A stretch of 16,329 bases of DNA, taken from Eggerthellaceae bacterium. Its GTDB lineage: Bacteria; Actinomycetota; Coriobacteriia; Coriobacteriales; Eggerthellaceae. Positions 1 to 6,383 of the stretch are shown in pieces (position 1 is the stretch's first letter; every line of letters begins with the position of its first letter). Both the position numbers and the translations under genes were made by a program. Under the pieces are notes generated by a model. That model saw nothing but the letters and a program-made list of their open reading frames with translations, searched no databases and was not told the origin of the DNA. The DNA lies in NCBI GenBank assembly GCA_017459485.1, contig JAFUCW010000378.1, positions 1 through 16,329 of the forward strand, given 5' to 3'.

Positions 1-1872
1 ACTGCTGGCGAGTCCCCTGTTGTTGACGCTGCCGCCGAGTCTCCCGAAACCATAACCGTATTCACCACCCGTGCCGACACGCTGTTCGGGTGCAGCTTCT
101 TCCTGTTGGCGCCGGAATATCCTGGCTTGGAGGAGTTCGTGGCGGGTGCAGGGCACGAAGCCGAAGTTCACGAGCTTGTCGAAGCCGCCAAGAAGGTCTC
201 CGCCGTGGAGCGCGCCCAAGGCGATCGCGAAAAGCACGGCGTGTTCACGGGGCGCTACGTGGTCAACCCCGTCAACGGCGAGCAAGTGCCCGTGTGGGTG
301 GCCGACTACGTGGTGGCCGACTACGGCACCGGCGCGGTTATGGCGGTTCCCTGCGGAGACCAGCGCGACTTCGAGTTCGCGCGTAAGTACGACCTGCCCA
401 TCGTGCCCATCATCCTGGACGAAGACGACCCACTGTTCAGCCAGCTCAACGGACAAAAAGAGCGCGTGGTCACTACGGTTGACTGGGACGGCGCCATGGA
501 TGCGGAAGGCACGCTCGTGCAGTCTGGCGAATACACGGGCATGCGCGGCGGCAAGCACTCCGAAGGCGAGGCGGCCATTGTCGCGGCGCTCGAGGCGCAG
601 GGCAAAGGCAGGCGCAAGGTGGAGTTCCGCCTGCGCGACTGGCTTATCTCCCGCCAGCGCTATTGGGGCAATCCCATTCCTGCCATCCATTGCGAAACAT
701 GCGGCGTGGTGCCCGTGCCTGAAGACCAGCTGCCCGTGCTGCTTCCCGAAGACATCGACCTGGCGGCGGGCGAGACGTTGGCGACGCATGAAGAGTTTGC
801 GGCATGCACTTGCCCAAAGTGCGGCGCTCCGGCACGGCGCGAAACCGACACCATGGACACGTTCACGTGCTCTAGCTGGTACTACATGCGCTATACCGAC
901 CCGCGCAACGACACGGCTCCGTTTTCGTCAGAGAAGGCCAACGCGTGGCTGCCGGTAGACCAGTACATCGGCGGCATTGAGCACGCCATTTTGCACCTGC
1001 TCTACAGCCGCTTCTTCACGAAGGTCTGCCGCGACATGGGCCTGCTCGACTTCGATGAGCCGTTCACCAATTTGCTGTGCCAGGGCATGGTGCTTGACGC
1101 GCATGGCGAAGTCATGTCGAAATCCAAGGGCAACGTGGTTTCCCCTGAAGACATGATCGGCCAGTACGGAGCAGACGTCGTACGTGCGGCCATGCTGTTT
1201 TTGGGACCACCCGAAAAAGAGAAGCTTTGGAACGAAGACGGCCTGGGTGCTTTGAACAAGTTCCTCAATCGTGCATGGCGCGTGGTGCACGACCTGGTCG
1301 GCAAGGCGGGAGAAGACACGCTGTTCGATCCCGCGACGGCCGATGTCGACCCCCGCGACAAGGTTGCGACTGTAAAGCGCGAACGCCACAGGGTGGTGGG
1401 GAAGGTGACGGCCGACTTCGACCGTTACAACTTCAACACGGCACTCGCCGCCATCATGGAGTTGGTGAACGCCACAAGCGACTATCTTCGCATGCGCCCA
1501 GCGGAACACCGCCTTTCGTGCGAAACCGGGGCAGCTCTCTGCCCAGATTTGGCCGACACCATCGTGAAGCTGCTTGCCCCCATTGCGCCGCATTGGGCAG
1601 AGGAGCTTTGGCAGGGTGCGCTCGAGCATGCGGACAGTGTGCATAAGCAGCCGTGGCCCGCATTCGACCCCGAGCTTGCGAAGGCTGACGAAGTGGAGCT
1701 GGCAGTCCAGGTGAACGGCAAGGTGCGCGCGAAGATCGTCGTTGCCGCCGACGCGGCAGAGGACGTTATTCGTTCCCAGGCGCTGGAGGCGGCGGCAGAG
1801 CATACAGCCGGCAAGGAAGTGGTCAAGGCCATTGTCATCCCGTCGCGCCTGGTTAACATCGTCGTAAAATGA
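1..1872 (+). CDS. leuS: Leucyl-tRNA synthetase, C-terminal part (5' end outside window)
   Basis: Class I leucyl-tRNA synthetase, which charges tRNA-Leu with leucine in the cytoplasm. The frame is open from base 1 and ends at TGA 1870-1872, giving 623 residues of a protein usually about 800-900 long, so the N-terminal Rossmann half with the HIGH motif lies upstream. Visible in order: the CP1 editing domain with TTRADTLFG (residues 22-30) and [10 protein letters not shown] followed by CGDQRD, which keeps the editing aspartate but has G where many homologues have H; the return to the catalytic core at [16 protein letters not shown]; a Cys-rich insertion (CETCG, CTCPKCG); [24 protein letters not shown]; the KMSKS loop as VMSKS (1111-1125); the anticodon-binding helical domain; and the C-terminal domain around [12 protein letters not shown]. 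The gene looks intact as far as visible. An inverted repeat overlaps the stop codon. Confidence 0.98.
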   Translation, partial: TAGESPVVDAAAESPETITVFTTRADTLFGCSFFLLAPEYPGLEEFVAGAGHEAEVHELVEAAKKVSAVERAQGDREKHGVFTGRYVVNPVNGEQVPVWVADYVVADYGTGAVMAVPCGDQRDFEFARKYDLPIVPIILDEDDPLFSQLNGQKERVVTTVDWDGAMDAEGTLVQSGEYTGMRGGKHSEGEAAIVAALEAQGKGRRKVEFRLRDWLISRQRYWGNPIPAIHCETCGVVPVPEDQLPVLLPEDIDLAAGETLATHEEFAACTCPKCGAPARRETDTMDTFTCSSWYYMRYTDPRNDTAPFSSEKANAWLPVDQYIGGIEHAILHLLYSRFFTKVCRDMGLLDFDEPFTNLLCQGMVLDAHGEVMSKSKGNVVSPEDMIGQYGADVVRAAMLFLGPPEKEKLWNEDGLGALNKFLNRAWRVVHDLVGKAGEDTLFDPATADVDPRDKVATVKRERHRVVGKVTADFDRYNFNTALAAIMELVNATSDYLRMRPAEHRLSCETGAALCPDLADTIVKLLAPIAPHWAEELWQGALEHADSVHKQPWPAFDPELAKADEVELAVQVNGKVRAKIVVAADAAEDVIRSQALEAAAEHTAGKEVVKAIVIPSRLVNIVVK

Positions 1873-1899
1873 TGCATTCCTACCTGGTTCAAATGCATC
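1871..1899. repeat. 8-bp inverted repeat at the leuS stop codon
   Basis: GATGCATT (1871-1878) and AATGCATC (1892-1899) are perfect reverse complements separated by 13 nt. The left arm starts inside the leuS TGA and the right arm ends 10 nt before the presumed -10 of the next gene. No T-run follows, so it is a poor intrinsic terminator. It could be a transcript-end hairpin for leuS or an operator for the DUF218 gene. The repeat is seen directly; its role is inference. Confidence 0.5.
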
Positions 1900-1906
1900 G
1901 TTAGGT

Positions 1907-1915
1907 TGCTATACG
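1907..1915 (+). promoter_or_regulatory. Candidate extended -10 for the DUF218 gene
   Basis: TGC-TATACG at 1907-1915 resembles an extended -10 element, ending 6 nt before the ATG at 1922. No convincing -35 and no Shine-Dalgarno is seen. If used, transcription would start at or next to the ATG, giving a leaderless mRNA. The final base of the hexamer is G rather than T, which weakens the call. Confidence 0.35.
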
Positions 1916-1921
1916 GATCGT

Positions 1922-2716
1922 ATGGGTGTACTGGGACAGAACATCGATGCGGAAGGTGCGGTTGCCGCGTCGGCGCGGACCTTGGCTGCACGTCCGGTTT
2001 TTGTTGCGCTTGTGTTGTTGGCAGTTCTTGTCGTGCTTGCTGTTGCGGTGCCCAACGTTACCATGCTGGTGGAGGAAAAGCCCCACTTCCGCACGGTCGG
2101 AGAGCTGTCAGACGAGGTCTTGCACTTGGACGAAGACCTGCCGGCCGAGGTTCCCCCCGCTGCGCAGACGACGTTCGGAACCTACGACGCCATTGTCGTG
2201 CTGGGCGCGGCGGTGCGCCCCGACGGCACGCCCTCGCCCATTCTGGAGGACCGCATCCGCACCGGCGTGGAGCTTTACCAGGCCGGTGTGGCGCCCAAGA
2301 TCATCATGAGCGGCGACAACACCTCCGACCGCGAAACCTACAACGAAGTCGTGAACATGAAGAACTTCGCGGTCGAACAGCTGGGTGTGCCCTCCGCCGA
2401 CGTTTTCTGCGACCATGCGGGCTTGAACACCTACGACAGCATGTACCGCGCTTACCACGTGTTCGGCGTGCAACGCATCGTGGTGGTCACGCAAAGCTAC
2501 CATCTCTACCGCGCTCTGTTCGATGCCGAAAGCTTCCACATGCAGGTCGCGGGCGTGCCCTCCGACCTGCGCACCTACGCCGCGCAACCCTACTACGACC
2601 TGCGCGAAGTGGCCGCCCGTGTGTCGGATTACATCAAGGTGCGCACCCGGGCCAACGCCACCATCCTCAGCGAACCTGTCTCCCTTTCCCAATCCGGCGA
2701 CGTCACCACTTGGTAG
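1922..2716 (+). CDS. SanA/YdcF-like DUF218 membrane-anchored protein
   Basis: 264-residue protein. Residues 25-44 form one hydrophobic membrane segment; the rest is predicted outside the membrane. Residues 88-235 match the DUF218 (SanA/YdcF/ElyC) fold: YDAIVVLGAAV (89-98), LEDRIRTGVELYQAG, KIIMSGDN (126-133), the conserved NTYDS (169-173) and VVVTQSYHLYRAL (187-199). Members of this family are linked to envelope integrity and vancomycin sensitivity (SanA) or to envelope polysaccharide metabolism (ElyC), but the biochemical activity is not settled. The ATG at 1922 has no Shine-Dalgarno but lies 6 nt after a -10-like hexamer; no better start precedes the membrane segment. It stands alone between leuS and the toxin-antitoxin pair and ends with TAG. 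Family assignment is firm; function is not. Confidence 0.9.
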   Translation: MGVLGQNIDAEGAVAASARTLAARPVFVALVLLAVLVVLAVAVPNVTMLVEEKPHFRTVGELSDEVLHLDEDLPAEVPPAAQTTFGTYDAIVVLGAAVRPDGTPSPILEDRIRTGVELYQAGVAPKIIMSGDNTSDRETYNEVVNMKNFAVEQLGVPSADVFCDHAGLNTYDSMYRAYHVFGVQRIVVVTQSYHLYRALFDAESFHMQVAGVPSDLRTYAAQPYYDLREVAARVSDYIKVRTRANATILSEPVSLSQSGDVTTW

Positions 2717-2793
2717 ACGAACGCACCGTGCCAACGGGGCGGGGGATTATGCACACATGCTCACTACAGGCGCCAATGGAGCGTCGGCACGTC

Positions 2794-2822
2794 TTGCTAC
2801 CGCATGCTTCGATGTGTATAAT
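2794..2822 (+). promoter_or_regulatory. Sigma70-type promoter of the toxin-antitoxin pair
   Basis: TTGCTA (2794-2799), a 17-bp spacer and a consensus TATAAT (2817-2822). AGGAGA (2839-2844) then sits 4-5 nt before the ATG at 2849. This is the best-formed promoter in the window. TTCG (2808-2811) and CGAA (2832-2835) flank a TAATTA core near the -10 and may be part of an imperfect operator palindrome bound by the antitoxin; that last point is weak. Confidence 0.7.
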
Positions 2823-2848
2823 TACGTTGTACGAAAATAGGAGACAGC

Positions 2849-3109
2849 ATGGACGAGCTGATCATCGACGAACATGCTTTAATGCATGGACTCGCGGCGG
2901 ATGACATAGAGTACGCATGGTATAACTTCGTAGCGAAAATGCACCGCGGCGCGCCGAAGGAAGGCGAGATAATTGCTGTCGGATACGATGGGAAGGGTCG
3001 CTTTCTGGAAATGGTGGGAGCTGAACGGCCATTCGCCACAATCGTATTTCATGCAATATCTCCCCCAACGAGGAATGCGATGAGAGAATTGGGGATGGAG
3101 AAAGGGTAG
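2849..3109 (+). CDS. Putative type II toxin of a toxin-antitoxin pair (BrnT/DUF4258-like)
   Basis: 86-residue protein with a strong AGGAGA ribosome site and a consensus promoter. It starts with an acidic stretch and HALMHGLAADDIEYAW, resembling the 'H..KHG...eEIE.AW' opening of small BrnT/DUF4258-type RNase toxins. Strand-like segments follow: GEIIAVGYDGKGRFLEMVG and FATIVFHAISPPTRNAMREL, where a late IxFHA/A.xPxT pattern is usual for this group. It is followed after 3 nt by a gene with a ribbon-helix-helix-like C-terminus, so toxin precedes antitoxin, as in brnTA. Toxicity and target are inferred from family resemblance and context only. The gene is shorter than classic BrnT (about 90-100 residues) but looks complete. 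Ends TAG. Confidence 0.75.
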   Translation: MDELIIDEHALMHGLAADDIEYAWYNFVAKMHRGAPKEGEIIAVGYDGKGRFLEMVGAERPFATIVFHAISPPTRNAMRELGMEKG

Positions 3110-3112
3110 CTC

Positions 3113-3406
3113 ATGGCAAAGGTAATGACATCGAAAGAGATAGAATCCAAGTTCGGCATTCCTTCCGGGCAGATTGAACAGTGGGCCGAGGATGCCGAAA
3201 AAGGTGTTTACCATGGCGAGCCTCGCGGCGAGGTTGTGCGTGGCAGGCCGCTCCTATTCGGCGAGGAGACGCGCCAGGTTGGTTTCAAGGAACCCTTGCA
3301 GAAGGTAAAGCTTATCGATAGGCGCGCTAGTCAGCTTGGTATGAGGCGCTCCGATTATCTGCGCCATCTTGTTGACGAAGACCTAAGAATCGCAGGTATA
3401 GCCTAG
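3113..3406 (+). CDS. Putative antitoxin with ribbon-helix-helix C-terminus
   Basis: 97-residue protein, ATG 3 nt after the toxin stop; GGAGAAAGGG inside the end of the toxin gene probably serves as its ribosome site, implying translational coupling. The N-terminal half (MTSKEIESKFGIPSGQIEQWAEDAEKG) reads like a helix-turn-helix or toxin-binding segment. The middle is charged and glycine-rich (GEPRGEVVRGRP). The C-terminal VKLIDRRASQLGMRRSDYLRHLVDEDL has the beta-strand, helix, turn, helix layout of Arc/MetJ ribbon-helix-helix proteins, with SDYLRHLV as the second helix. Expected role: neutralise the upstream protein and repress the promoter at 2794-2822. DNA binding at the C-terminal rather than N-terminal end is unusual for ribbon-helix-helix antitoxins. 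Ends TAG. Confidence 0.75.
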   Translation: MAKVMTSKEIESKFGIPSGQIEQWAEDAEKGVYHGEPRGEVVRGRPLLFGEETRQVGFKEPLQKVKLIDRRASQLGMRRSDYLRHLVDEDLRIAGIA

Positions 3407-3616
3407 CGGCAGGCAGTGGGAGGCGCAGCGAAGGGCCCGTCGACGGCATACAGCTTCACTTCGTCCGCTATTACTCTGTTGTAGAACGACGGTCTCATCT
3501 GCTCCGGCGGGGGCGGATGCCCACTCACAGTCTCCCACCTGGGCAAACGCAGCTCGGGGGAGGGGCGGCCTCGTGGGCGAAAAAGCGCAAAACGTCAGGG
3601 GGAGGCTAGCAGCTCC
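3407..3616 (-). other. Gap between antitoxin and adhesin; possible antisense gene scrap
   Basis: No complete gene or promoter is recognised here. On the minus strand one frame is open for about 63 codons from near 3595 down to a TAG at 3403-3405. It reads in part PELRLPRWETVSGHPP and later RPSFYNRVIADEVKLYAVDG, which looks more protein-like than chance, but it has no start codon and no family I recognise. It may be the 3' end of a lost gene. On the plus strand the adhesin frame is open back to a TAG at 3482-3484 without a signal peptide. Confidence 0.25.
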
Positions 3617-4291
3617 GTGCAGGAACAGGCCGGAGACTCCGGAGAAGATGCCAATACTACGAGCGCTGAAGAGCCCATTTCGCACCTGCAAGGCACTAGC
3701 TTCACGGCAGAAGAGTGGATGTATAGCGTTACGGCAGAGTTGGTTGTGCCTGATGCGTCCATGCCTCCAGATGCCAGTAACGTTTCCCTTAACCTCAACG
3801 AGCGTTTCGACCTAGAGCGTGGAAGGCTTGTTTGGGACCGTTACGACATTCCTGAAACAGGCATCCGCGTTGTACGCGTCTACGACCTGTCTCTTATTGG
3901 GGAAGAATCGAGCGTGCAACCTACAGGGCAGACCGAGCTGCTGTTCCATACTAAGGTGAAGTATGCCAAGGACGCCGAAATCTTCCTTATCGACAAAGAC
4001 ACTAACAAGCTCACGCGTCTTGAAACCTATACCAACATCAGCGACGGCAACGTCTTTTCTGCCATGACGGACCAGGTAGGAATAGTTGGCTTTACCTTTA
4101 TAGTTCCGCCGTACGACGAAGCGTTGGAAGAAGAAGCTGCCAATTTGTCAGACGCGGAAGATGGTTCAGACGCAATCGAAAACGCAGAGACTGCGAATAC
4201 GCTGCGCGTACTCAAATCCGCTTCCGGTACACTTGCTGCCAACAGTGCCCCTGCGACAACGCTGCGCGGCGTCAAGGCTCCTGCCGTCTAG
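3617..4291 (+). CDS. Adhesin pseudogene, N-terminal open segment
   Basis: 224 codons from a GTG that lacks a clear Shine-Dalgarno to the first amber. The segment is acidic and Ser/Thr-rich, with beta-strand-like stretches (TAELVVPDAS, GIRVVRVYDLSLIG, AEIFLIDKDTNKLTRLETYTN, QVGIVGFTFIVPPYDEALEEEAAN), typical of extracellular immunoglobulin-like or pilin-like domains. An alanine/serine-rich linker follows (residues ~170-220). There is no cleavable signal peptide, although a surface protein needs one, so the true 5' end is missing. If translated alone the product would be cytoplasmic and unanchored. I do not recognise a named domain. It is listed separately because a gene caller would report it, but it belongs to the 3617-6351 pseudogene. 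Confidence 0.5.
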   Translation: MQEQAGDSGEDANTTSAEEPISHLQGTSFTAEEWMYSVTAELVVPDASMPPDASNVSLNLNERFDLERGRLVWDRYDIPETGIRVVRVYDLSLIGEESSVQPTGQTELLFHTKVKYAKDAEIFLIDKDTNKLTRLETYTNISDGNVFSAMTDQVGIVGFTFIVPPYDEALEEEAANLSDAEDGSDAIENAETANTLRVLKSASGTLAANSAPATTLRGVKAPAV

Positions 4292-4294
4292 CCC

Positions 4295-6106
4295 TTGCGC
4301 TCTGGCGGCAGCGGCAACATCGACGAATACGTCTACATTCGCTACACCCTTTTGGACCGCGTTTCAAACCAAGCCCTCAGTCCTGATGTACCCATCAAAA
4401 TTCAAACAAAAGAAGGCTACGCCCAAGACGGTGCCCATATCCCCATTATGCAAACCATCTACGATGCAGACGGCAATGAACTCGACTCCGTCACAACGGA
4501 TAACCTTTACTACAGGTCGGCGCAAGGCGATGCAAAGAAGTGCACCTCGTCTGGTTGCACCACGGTGTATGGCTACAAAGACCGCACGCAAGCAGGGCAT
4601 GCAAGCACGTGGACAAGCGAAGTCGACTACGTCCGCTATGCCTTCCAGGTCAAGACCAATACCTACGGAAACACAGGTATAGGCAGGCGCTACTACGAAC
4701 GTGTAATCATCGAAGACACCCTCCCTGAAGGTGCTGTTTTCAACCAATCCCAGAACCCTGGCTGGACCTACAACGAAGAAACAGGCAAGCTACGCTACAT
4801 TTACAACCCAAGCAGCGTTATCACGTCCTCTTCTTGGTCTAGCGACATAGCAACCTTGTATCTGAAGTACCCGTGCGTTGAATTCGGTACGCAGGTTGAA
4901 AACACGGCAACTATCACGCTTGTTCCCGCAAAGAAAGCGGCCGACGAAGTGCAGCCAACAATCGACTCAACGGCATACTCGCAATACCAAAAGCGCGAAC
5001 GTCCTACGACCGCACCCACGCGCCCTGCGCAGAACAGCAACAAGTCGTTCGCCTATTCCCTTGACAGTGAAGGGAACCAGCTTTCCGGGTACTATTACGA
5101 TCTGCAGCGCTACCGCGAGCGGTCGTACGTGTTCAATTTGTACTTCCAGGGCACCAGGGGAAGCGAGTACCAGGACTTCAAGTACTACGGCGTTGAGTTC
5201 CACGAGACAACCGAGGGCAACAATAAGCTCGATTCCCGCCTGTACTACGAAAAGGTGCGCCTGTACAAGACTGCCGACTTCAAGGGCACGGTAGCGGTTT
5301 GGGACCTTTCAAGCGGTCAAGAGGTTGCTGTGCCTGGAGCCAGCGGAATCAACCTAGAAAACATGGCAACCGACTACATCGACGTTGCGTTGGGACCAAA
5401 CGTCACAGAGTTCAAGGTTAAGGCGGACGAAGGCGACTACTACTACGTTCCCGAAAGCACCAACTATAACTCGTACCACAATAGCCTTCAGGTATCCGTT
5501 TTCACGAAGTTTCGCAACCCGAACAGCAAGGCACTCACAGGTACAAGCAGCGCGAGCCTTTACAACTACGCGACAATTTCGGCGAACGTAAAGGACTTCG
5601 CGCCCAACGAACCCAATAATTATTCGTACGTGCGTTCCGGCTACTTCACTCTCTATCCGCCTCGAATCTATGTCTATACCTCCAAGTCGCATATCGGGTA
5701 CCAAACCACAGCAGACCCTTCGGGGGAATACACTGCCTATACGAACAGTTATGTCGACACAGAGGCGCAACGCCAGAGGACCTTCCTGTTCCGGCTGCAA
5801 TACACGGGCTACAAAGAAGGTCATAAAGACGCGCGGCTCTACAGCATGTCCCTGATCGACGAAGACCTAGATCCTTCGCTCAAGTACACCTTCCTGCGCA
5901 TTCCTAAGAACGAAAGATACAACGGCACGGTGCGCATCAAAGCTACCACGAGGGACAACGGTTCCGAAATCGTGCTTGCAACGGGAATTGAGCCAAGCGA
6001 AATAGATGGCTATTACGTCTACGATTTCAGGGATCAAACGGCTGTCGACCCAGCCAACAGCAAGAAGCTTGCCATTGAAGCCGAAGGTGCTAACGACTAC
6101 CTATAG
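4295..6106 (+). CDS. Adhesin pseudogene, central open segment with repeated beta-rich domains
   Basis: 603 codons, nominally from a TTG with no ribosome site, in the same frame as the previous segment and separated only by TAG-CCC. It is rich in Tyr, Asn, Thr and Asp. It contains at least one DUF11/isopeptide-like module (VDYVRYAFQVKTNT, then YERVIIEDTLPEGAVFN, GWTYNEETGKLRYIYNP, VENTATITLVP). Two later modules share the layout xRxYVFNLYFQG / RQRTFLFRLQYTG, then YYGVEFHE / LYSMSLIDEDLD, then FKGTVAVWDL / YNGTVRIKAT, which suggests an internal repeat of roughly 190-200 residues. All traits point to a secreted stalk or adhesin. Without a signal peptide the segment cannot be functional as it stands. 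The second amber follows EGANDYL. Confidence 0.6.
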   Translation: MRSGGSGNIDEYVYIRYTLLDRVSNQALSPDVPIKIQTKEGYAQDGAHIPIMQTIYDADGNELDSVTTDNLYYRSAQGDAKKCTSSGCTTVYGYKDRTQAGHASTWTSEVDYVRYAFQVKTNTYGNTGIGRRYYERVIIEDTLPEGAVFNQSQNPGWTYNEETGKLRYIYNPSSVITSSSWSSDIATLYLKYPCVEFGTQVENTATITLVPAKKAADEVQPTIDSTAYSQYQKRERPTTAPTRPAQNSNKSFAYSLDSEGNQLSGYYYDLQRYRERSYVFNLYFQGTRGSEYQDFKYYGVEFHETTEGNNKLDSRLYYEKVRLYKTADFKGTVAVWDLSSGQEVAVPGASGINLENMATDYIDVALGPNVTEFKVKADEGDYYYVPESTNYNSYHNSLQVSVFTKFRNPNSKALTGTSSASLYNYATISANVKDFAPNEPNNYSYVRSGYFTLYPPRIYVYTSKSHIGYQTTADPSGEYTAYTNSYVDTEAQRQRTFLFRLQYTGYKEGHKDARLYSMSLIDEDLDPSLKYTFLRIPKNERYNGTVRIKATTRDNGSEIVLATGIEPSEIDGYYVYDFRDQTAVDPANSKKLAIEAEGANDYL

Positions 6107-6351
6107 ATACCGCGCGACCCAAACCATGAAGCAGCCACCTACACAGGAAATTACTATGGATACACGCCTTTCTATGCCGAACCACCACCAGTGCAAGCGC
6201 AAACAGGTTGACCGTGCTGCTCGCAATCGCGATGGCGGCACGCGCACGTTGTGCGGGGGCGGTGCTGTTGGTCGTCTGTGCCATGCGTCCTTCGCTTATA
6301 AGTTGCTACGTTGGTGCACGAGCTACGTTGGTGCACAAGCTTATTGTATAG
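6107..6351 (+). other. Remnant C-terminal cell-wall sorting signal of the adhesin
   Basis: After the amber at 6104-6106 the adhesin frame gives 34 residues ending PPPVQAQTG and stops at TGA 6209-6211. Moving back one base at 6208 gives LTVLLAIAMAARARCAGAVLLVVCAMRP, then runs to TAG 6349-6351. The proline stretch, TG-ending motif, hydrophobic run and basic residues in that order match a sortase sorting signal with a damaged motif (AQTG where LPxTG is expected) and a one-base frameshift. Confidence 0.6.
6305..6336. repeat. Perfect 15-bp tandem direct repeat
   Basis: GCTACGTTGGTGCAC occurs at 6305-6319 and again at 6322-6336, separated by GA. It lies at the ragged end of the adhesin pseudogene and 48 nt from the convergent EAL gene stop. 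Probably a slippage or repair scar; no open frame needs it. Confidence 0.85.
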
Positions 6352-6383
6352 GAGCAAACGGGAAGTACGTGCTGGAAGCGCTC

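Larger units (their letters stand above)
3617..6351 (+). pseudogene. Decayed cell-wall-anchored adhesin (two in-frame ambers, frameshifted sorting signal, no signal peptide)
   Basis: One reading frame runs from 3617 to 6211 with only two interruptions, TAG at 4289-4291 and TAG at 6104-6106, and protein-like sequence continues in the same frame after both. After the second amber the frame gives TYTGNYYGYTPFYAEPPPVQAQTG and hits TGA at 6209-6211. In the frame shifted by one base, from 6208, follows LTVLLAIAMAA then AGAVLLVVCAMRP: the hydrophobic segment and basic tail expected after an LPxTG-like motif. The 5' end lacks any signal peptide. Composition is visibly richer in A/T than the neighbouring genes. 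I read it as a large sortase-anchored surface protein broken by point mutations and 5' loss. TAG is the normal stop of many genes here, so readthrough is the less likely explanation. Confidence 0.75.

Noticed and set aside
928..1803. 291-codon open frame on the minus strand opposite leuS
   Set aside because: Shadow of high-GC leuS codons; translation has no family features and the plus strand is certain.
4289..6106. Amber codons read as pyrrolysine or a reassigned sense codon
   Set aside because: At least seven intact genes in this window end in TAG, the adhesin also has a TGA/frameshift and lacks a signal peptide, and no recoding element or pyl gene is visible.
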